From NCBI GenBank assembly GCA_030655075.1, contig JAURWE010000142.1, positions 113,323 through 177,322 of the forward strand: a stretch of DNA of 64,000 nt. Direction: 5' to 3'. Made by a program: the position numbers and the translations under genes. How positions within the stretch are numbered: the stretch's first letter is position 1; every line of letters begins with the position of its first letter. The DNA is from Pararhizobium sp. (GTDB taxonomy: Bacteria; Pseudomonadota; Alphaproteobacteria; Rhizobiales; Rhizobiaceae). Of the stretch, positions 60,438 to 64,000 are shown piece by piece. The notes under the pieces were generated by a model. It had not been told where the DNA came from and ran no database searches. It saw only the letters and a program-made list of their open reading frames with translations.

Positions 60438-61016
60438 CTACTCGGCGGCCTTGCTCAACAAATCCAGCTCATAGGCATAGCCGTCGAGCATGGCATAGGC
60501 CTGTTCGATCACCTCGATCTGCGTCTGGGCGGTGTGGATGGCGTCGGTGATCGAATCGCTGCGGGCGCGCAGCATCGAGCCGAGCACGTCGGTGTCCGGG
60601 CGCTTGCCGAGCCTTCCGATATGGTTGCGCACCCGCGAGCGGTGGCGCTCGAGCTCGAGAATGTGAAAGCGGCTCTTGACGATGTCGTCGGAGAGTTTGC
60701 GGCGCATGGCGGCGACCGGATCGAAGCTGCCCGGCTCGCGCTCGTCGAGAATGACGTCGTTGACCAGCGTTTCCAGGATCATCAGCCCCTTGAGGTCGCG
60801 CGGGTCGGCCAGCTGCGGATCGTAGCCGGTGTCGTCGTAGATTTTCCGGCGCACCGGATCCTTGAGCAGATCGTGCGCCGCCTGCAGCCGGGCGAACTGC
60901 TCGGTGTCGCCGCCGCTGTCGGGATGGGCGGTTTTGACAACCTTGCGATAGGCGGCCTTGATCGCCGCCGCATCGGCATCGCGCGCCACGCCCAGCGTCA
61001 CATAGGGATCGATCAC
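60438..61016 (-). CDS. J-domain (DnaJ-like) protein
   Basis: The 192-residue protein begins with a J domain (YVTLGVARDADAAAIKAAYRKVVKTAHPDSGG, with the HPD motif that stimulates DnaK ATPase) and lacks the Gly-rich and zinc regions of DnaJ. The rest is helical and of no known family, so it is a class III J-protein with an unknown client. Translation starts at a GTG at 61016 preceded by AGGTGG; the frame is open to 61262. Confidence 0.87.
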   Translation of the reverse strand: MIDPYVTLGVARDADAAAIKAAYRKVVKTAHPDSGGDTEQFARLQAAHDLLKDPVRRKIYDDTGYDPQLADPRDLKGLMILETLVNDVILDEREPGSFDPVAAMRRKLSDDIVKSRFHILELERHRSRVRNHIGRLGKRPDTDVLGSMLRARSDSITDAIHTAQTQIEVIEQAYAMLDGYAYELDLLSKAAE

Positions 61017-61544
61017 GCCGCCACCTGTCCGTCTCGCATCAAAACTCCGCCTACCAGTCCGGGCTTCCATTCCCGTCTGCCGAAACACCGAATAGCGCAT
61101 TGCCGCGCCGAGCGGAATCGCTTTTCCGCCCTGCCCCCATGCAACTGCGTCGCCGGGGCGGACGCGGTTCGGCCATCTTGGCCGGTAGCGGGGCGAAATT
61201 GTGGAGGCCGGCAAAATGCGCCCCGTTTTGAAACGCCGGCGCGTACCCTCTTCGGCTCCCATTGTCCGTCAGCGGACAGGCCGTGTCGCATAGGGATTAA
61301 TCGCTTGCTATTTTCTCGTTTTGCTGGCAAAAATTCTGTGTTCGGGCGTTTTCTATCCCGGAGACTGGACTGCTCGCCGGTGATGAACCGGGTCGCCTTA
61401 GGGTGTCAAAAGCCCGCTGGCCGATGAACGTCTTTTCCCCGTTATCGTGACTTCTCGACTTGTCTTTCGTTTGTTTTGAGGAAGACGAACAACCGCAGGA
61501 ACCCCGGTTCCGGATATCGTTACTAAGGGAAAAGGACTTCTCCC
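61017..61544. other. Long leader region of the cold-shock gene
   Basis: The 528 bp include the J-protein promoter and a probable long 5' leader of the cold-shock gene, as is usual for cspA-type genes. The part from 61300 is AT-richer and T-rich near 61430-61480. No gene was recognised. Confidence 0.45.
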
Positions 61545-61754
61545 ATGGCCACCAAGGGCACCGTAAAATTCTTCAACCAGGACAAGGGTTTTGGTTTCAT
61601 CACGCCGGAAGGCGGCGCCAAGGATGTGTTCGTTCACATCTCCGCGCTCCAGGCCGCCGGTCTCCAGACCCTGAAGGACGGCCAGCAGGTCGAGTTCGAC
61701 ACCGAGCCGGATCGGATGGGCAAGGGCCCGAAGGCCGTCAACATCCGCGCCTAA
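61545..61754 (+). CDS. cspA: Cold-shock protein
   Basis: This 69-residue single-domain RNA chaperone has the two RNA-binding motifs KGFGFIT and VFVHISAL and the family start GTVKFFNQDKG. Rhizobial genomes carry several such genes; this one is not distinguishable as the main cold-inducible copy. AAGGGAAAAGGA lies upstream of the ATG. A terminator follows. Confidence 0.95.
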   Translation: MATKGTVKFFNQDKGFGFITPEGGAKDVFVHISALQAAGLQTLKDGQQVEFDTEPDRMGKGPKAVNIRA

Positions 61755-61782
61755 CAGCCGGCTGACAGATCAAGATTCCAAG

Positions 61783-61810
61783 ACGGCGCTTCGCAAGAGG
61801 CGCCGTTTTT
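61783..61810 (+). terminator. Terminator of cold-shock gene
   Basis: ACGGCG (61783-61788) pairs with CGCCGT (61801-61806), followed by a run of T. Confidence 0.8.
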
Positions 61811-61816
61811 GCTTTA

Positions 61817-61905
61817 GGCACTAGGAACTAGCCAATAGGCAGTAGCCCTTCTAATTCCTACTGCCTAACGCCTAACGTCTCATTCCTACTGCCTAACCCC
61901 TACTT
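61817..61905. repeat. Short CTACTGCCTA repeats at dusA 3' end
   Basis: TAGGCAGTAG (61837-61846) faces CTACTGCCTA (61858-61867), and ATTCCTACTGCCTAAC recurs at 61854 and 61882 with a 28-bp period. The second copy encodes the last codons and stop of dusA. Confidence 0.7.
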
Positions 61906-62953
61906 CCTCAAATGCCGCCGCAATCACCTCTGGCCCCGCGCCGGCCTTGGTCGCCTCGGAGGACAGGATCTGGCGAAAACGCCGGGCGCCCGGCCAGCCC
62001 TGGAACAGCCCGACCATGTGCCGCGTCACATGAACCAGCCGCCCGCCCCGGCCGATATGCCCCGCCGCATGCACCATCATCGCGTCGCGCACGCCGGCCC
62101 AGAATTCCGGCGAGATCCGATGGCCGCCGGCGTTGAACGCGGCCGCATCGTTGGGCACCGCTGCAGCGCCCGTCACCGGATGGACAAAATGCCCGTCGAC
62201 GGCGCTCAGGAGCCCGCTGTCATGATAGGCGGCCCGCCCCAGCATGACACCATCCACATGCGGCAGTTCGGCAAGCGCGGCCTCCAGCGTGTGCAGGCCG
62301 CCATTGAGGCCGATGAACAGGCCCGGGTTCTCGCGCTTGACGTGGCGCACCAGCGCATAGTCGAGCGGCGGAATATCGCGGTTCTCCTTCGGCGACAGGC
62401 CTTGCAGCCAGGCTTTGCGCGCATGTACCCAGACCGCATCCGTGCCGGCCGCTGCGACCAGGGCAATGAAAGCGCGCAGCGCCACCTCGGGCTCCTGGTC
62501 GTCGACGCCGATGCGGCATTTGACCGTGACCGGAATGTCGACCGCCGCCTTCATCGCCGCCACGCAATCGGCCACCACCTGCGGCTCGCGCATCAGGCAG
62601 GCACCGAACGTGCCCGACTGCACCCGGTCGGACGGGCAGCCGACATTCATGTTGATCTCGGCATAGCCGAACCCTTCCCCGATCCGCGCCGCTTTCGCCA
62701 TCTTGACAGGATCATTGCCCCCCAGTTGCAGCGCCACCGGCTGCTCGACGGCATCGAAGTTCAAGAGCCGCTCGCGGTTGCCGCGCAGAATCGCCTCGGA
62801 AACAATCATCTCCGTATAGGTCAGCGCATGCCGCGACAGCTGTCGGGCGAGCACGCGGTAATGCGTGTCCGACCAGTCGATCATCGGCGCCGTGGCAAAA
62901 ACCGGGCCTTGGAAATAGCGCCTGTTTGCCGGCTTTTCGGTGGTTTGCATCAT
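61886..62953 (-). CDS. dusA: tRNA-dihydrouridine synthase A
   Basis: DusA reduces uridine to dihydrouridine at positions 20/20a in tRNA D-loops using FMN and NADPH. The 355-residue protein has the TIM-barrel start FATAPMIDWSD, the catalytic Cys in INMNVGCPSDRVQSG, the FMN Lys in VKCRIGVDD and HARKAWLQGLSPKENR, typical of DusA. The first ATG of two in a row is used. The final residues VGVRQ and the stop codon come from a short repeat, so the natural C terminus has been altered. Confidence 0.94.
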   Translation of the reverse strand: MMQTTEKPANRRYFQGPVFATAPMIDWSDTHYRVLARQLSRHALTYTEMIVSEAILRGNRERLLNFDAVEQPVALQLGGNDPVKMAKAARIGEGFGYAEINMNVGCPSDRVQSGTFGACLMREPQVVADCVAAMKAAVDIPVTVKCRIGVDDQEPEVALRAFIALVAAAGTDAVWVHARKAWLQGLSPKENRDIPPLDYALVRHVKRENPGLFIGLNGGLHTLEAALAELPHVDGVMLGRAAYHDSGLLSAVDGHFVHPVTGAAAVPNDAAAFNAGGHRISPEFWAGVRDAMMVHAAGHIGRGGRLVHVTRHMVGLFQGWPGARRFRQILSSEATKAGAGPEVIAAAFEEVGVRQ

Positions 62954-63182
62954 CTAAACGTGTCTGCTCGAGAATGGATTGCAGCGTCGGGGGACCTATA
63001 GGACGTGGGGACGCCAAGGTCCACTAGCCAGCCGAACATTCCTCCCGAAGACCGGCGTTTGCGCAGGATCGGCACACGCCAATGCAATTCGGCAACCCTA
63101 TTTTACAGTCGTATTTATTAGCAATTTAAATTATATCCTCGGCTTGGTAGGGTTAAGCAGGTTCGAAACGAGGAACTTGCGG

Positions 63183-64000
63183 ATGACATGCTTGAAGGGG
63201 CGGCGCTCCGAAGTCGCGGCAGCGGCCCTGTTCGCGTCCTCGGCGCTGCTCGTTTTGACGGCTCCGACGACGCCTGTTTTCGCCAGTGATTTCAACAGGC
63301 GCTGGGGAGCGTCTGTGGATGTCGGCGGGCGCGTCGGCCAAGGCCGCGAGATCGGCGAGACCAGCCTGTTTGCGCCGCTCTGGCAGAACGACACGTCGCT
63401 GTTCTTCACCGATCTGCGCGGCTCCTTCGATGACAGCCACGCCCGCGAGGGCAATTTCGGTTTGGGCGTCCGCCACATGCTCGACAGCGGCTGGAACATC
63501 GGTGCCTACGGTTATTTCGACGTGCGCCGTTCGGCGCTGGGCAACACCTTTCATCAGGCGACCTTTGGCCTCGAAGCGCTGAGTGAGAGCTTCGATCTTC
63601 GCGCCAATGTCTATCTGCCGGTCGGAGACAGTGAAAAGACGTTTGACACTGCGGCCGTCAGTTTTGGTGATCCGGAGCTGGTTCTGACCGGCAACCAGCT
63701 TGCCATCCAGCGGTCAACGACGACCTCGGTGTTCACCACGACGGAAAAGGCGATGAAGGGCTTTGACGCCGAGGTGGGAGTGCGCCTGCCCGTTCTGCCG
63801 GATGACTGGAACGCCGATCTGCGCGCCTTTGCCGGCGGCTATCATTTCGAGGCCGATGGCGTCGAGGACATTTCCGGCCCGCGCGGCCGTCTGGAACTCA
63901 GCGCCCGCGATGTCGCCGGCCTGCCTGGCGTGCGGCTGACGGCGGGTCTCACCTATCAGCACGATCAGGTGCGTGGCAGCCAGTGGATCGCCGGCGCCCG
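63183..64000 (+). CDS. Inverse autotransporter beta-domain protein, partial
   Basis: The frame runs from an ATG at 63183 (GAGGAA about 12 bases upstream) to the window end without a stop (272 codons). A signal peptide ends near VFA-SD (residue 36). The rest alternates aromatic and small residues like an outer-membrane barrel of the intimin/invasin inverse autotransporter family (FFTDLRGSFDDSHAREGNFGLGVRH, WNIGAYGYFDVRRS, GFDAEVGVRLPVLP). The passenger domains expected downstream are outside the window. An adhesin or surface-display role is likely; the target is unknown. Confidence 0.8.
   Translation, partial: MTCLKGRRSEVAAAALFASSALLVLTAPTTPVFASDFNRRWGASVDVGGRVGQGREIGETSLFAPLWQNDTSLFFTDLRGSFDDSHAREGNFGLGVRHMLDSGWNIGAYGYFDVRRSALGNTFHQATFGLEALSESFDLRANVYLPVGDSEKTFDTAAVSFGDPELVLTGNQLAIQRSTTTSVFTTTEKAMKGFDAEVGVRLPVLPDDWNADLRAFAGGYHFEADGVEDISGPRGRLELSARDVAGLPGVRLTAGLTYQHDQVRGSQWIAGA

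Overview
The window looks like chromosomal DNA of a member of the Rhizobiaceae (a Rhizobium/Agrobacterium/Ensifer relative). The grounds are high-GC coding DNA, a rhizobial-style UvrB with a long C-terminal extension, MoaA, Usg and CobT/CobS proteins of alphaproteobacterial type, a PdhS/DivJ/PleC-type histidine kinase, and several families of short palindromic intergenic repeats of the RIME kind known from rhizobia. No rRNA, tRNA, CRISPR array, integrase or complete insertion sequence was seen.

Layout. 1-9.2 kb: glutathione reductase, ribose-5-phosphate isomerase, phosphoglycolate phosphatase, a large L,D-transpeptidase, fumarase C and a diguanylate cyclase. 9.2-16.1 kb: a second L,D-transpeptidase, a hydrolase/MarR divergent pair with a palindromic operator, an LtrA-like membrane protein, moaA and small secreted proteins. 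16.1-23.4 kb: a chemoreceptor, a DMT transporter overlapping mobA and mobB (molybdenum cofactor), and a low-complexity OmpA-family protein. 23.7-31.8 kb: a polar amino acid ABC system without an ATPase gene, usg, a TPR-methyltransferase, a dehydrogenase, a zeta-toxin-like gene with a coupled partner, an Lrp regulator, a uracil-DNA glycosylase-like gene and a nuclease. 31.8-40.5 kb: histidine kinase, dgkA with a remnant of an eptA-like gene upstream, cobT/cobS (cobalamin), an aspartic protease, a DinJ/YafQ toxin-antitoxin locus with an apparent frameshift, an ABC exporter and a TauE permease. 40.8-51.6 kb: extensin-like lipoprotein, second chemoreceptor, thioesterase, reductase, ssuACB sulfonate uptake and a GGDEF-EAL protein. 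51.6-64 kb: DUF3137, uvrB swollen by in-frame palindromic repeats, a tandem repeat block, an AT-rich defence island, a candidate structured RNA, a J-domain protein, a cold-shock protein, dusA and the start of an inverse autotransporter.

The most distinctive region is 57.0-59.8 kb. An AT-rich segment carries an anti-phage dCTP/dCMP deaminase (AvcD/DcdV family). It is divergent from a 64-codon ORF of unknown family that has its own strong ribosome-binding site and terminator. Downstream lies a stretch of nested hairpins ending in a 17-bp perfect stem. The left edge of the island cuts a rhizobial repeat. No known AvcI/DifV-type RNA was recognised, so the divergent ORF and the structured region are the candidates for unreported partners.
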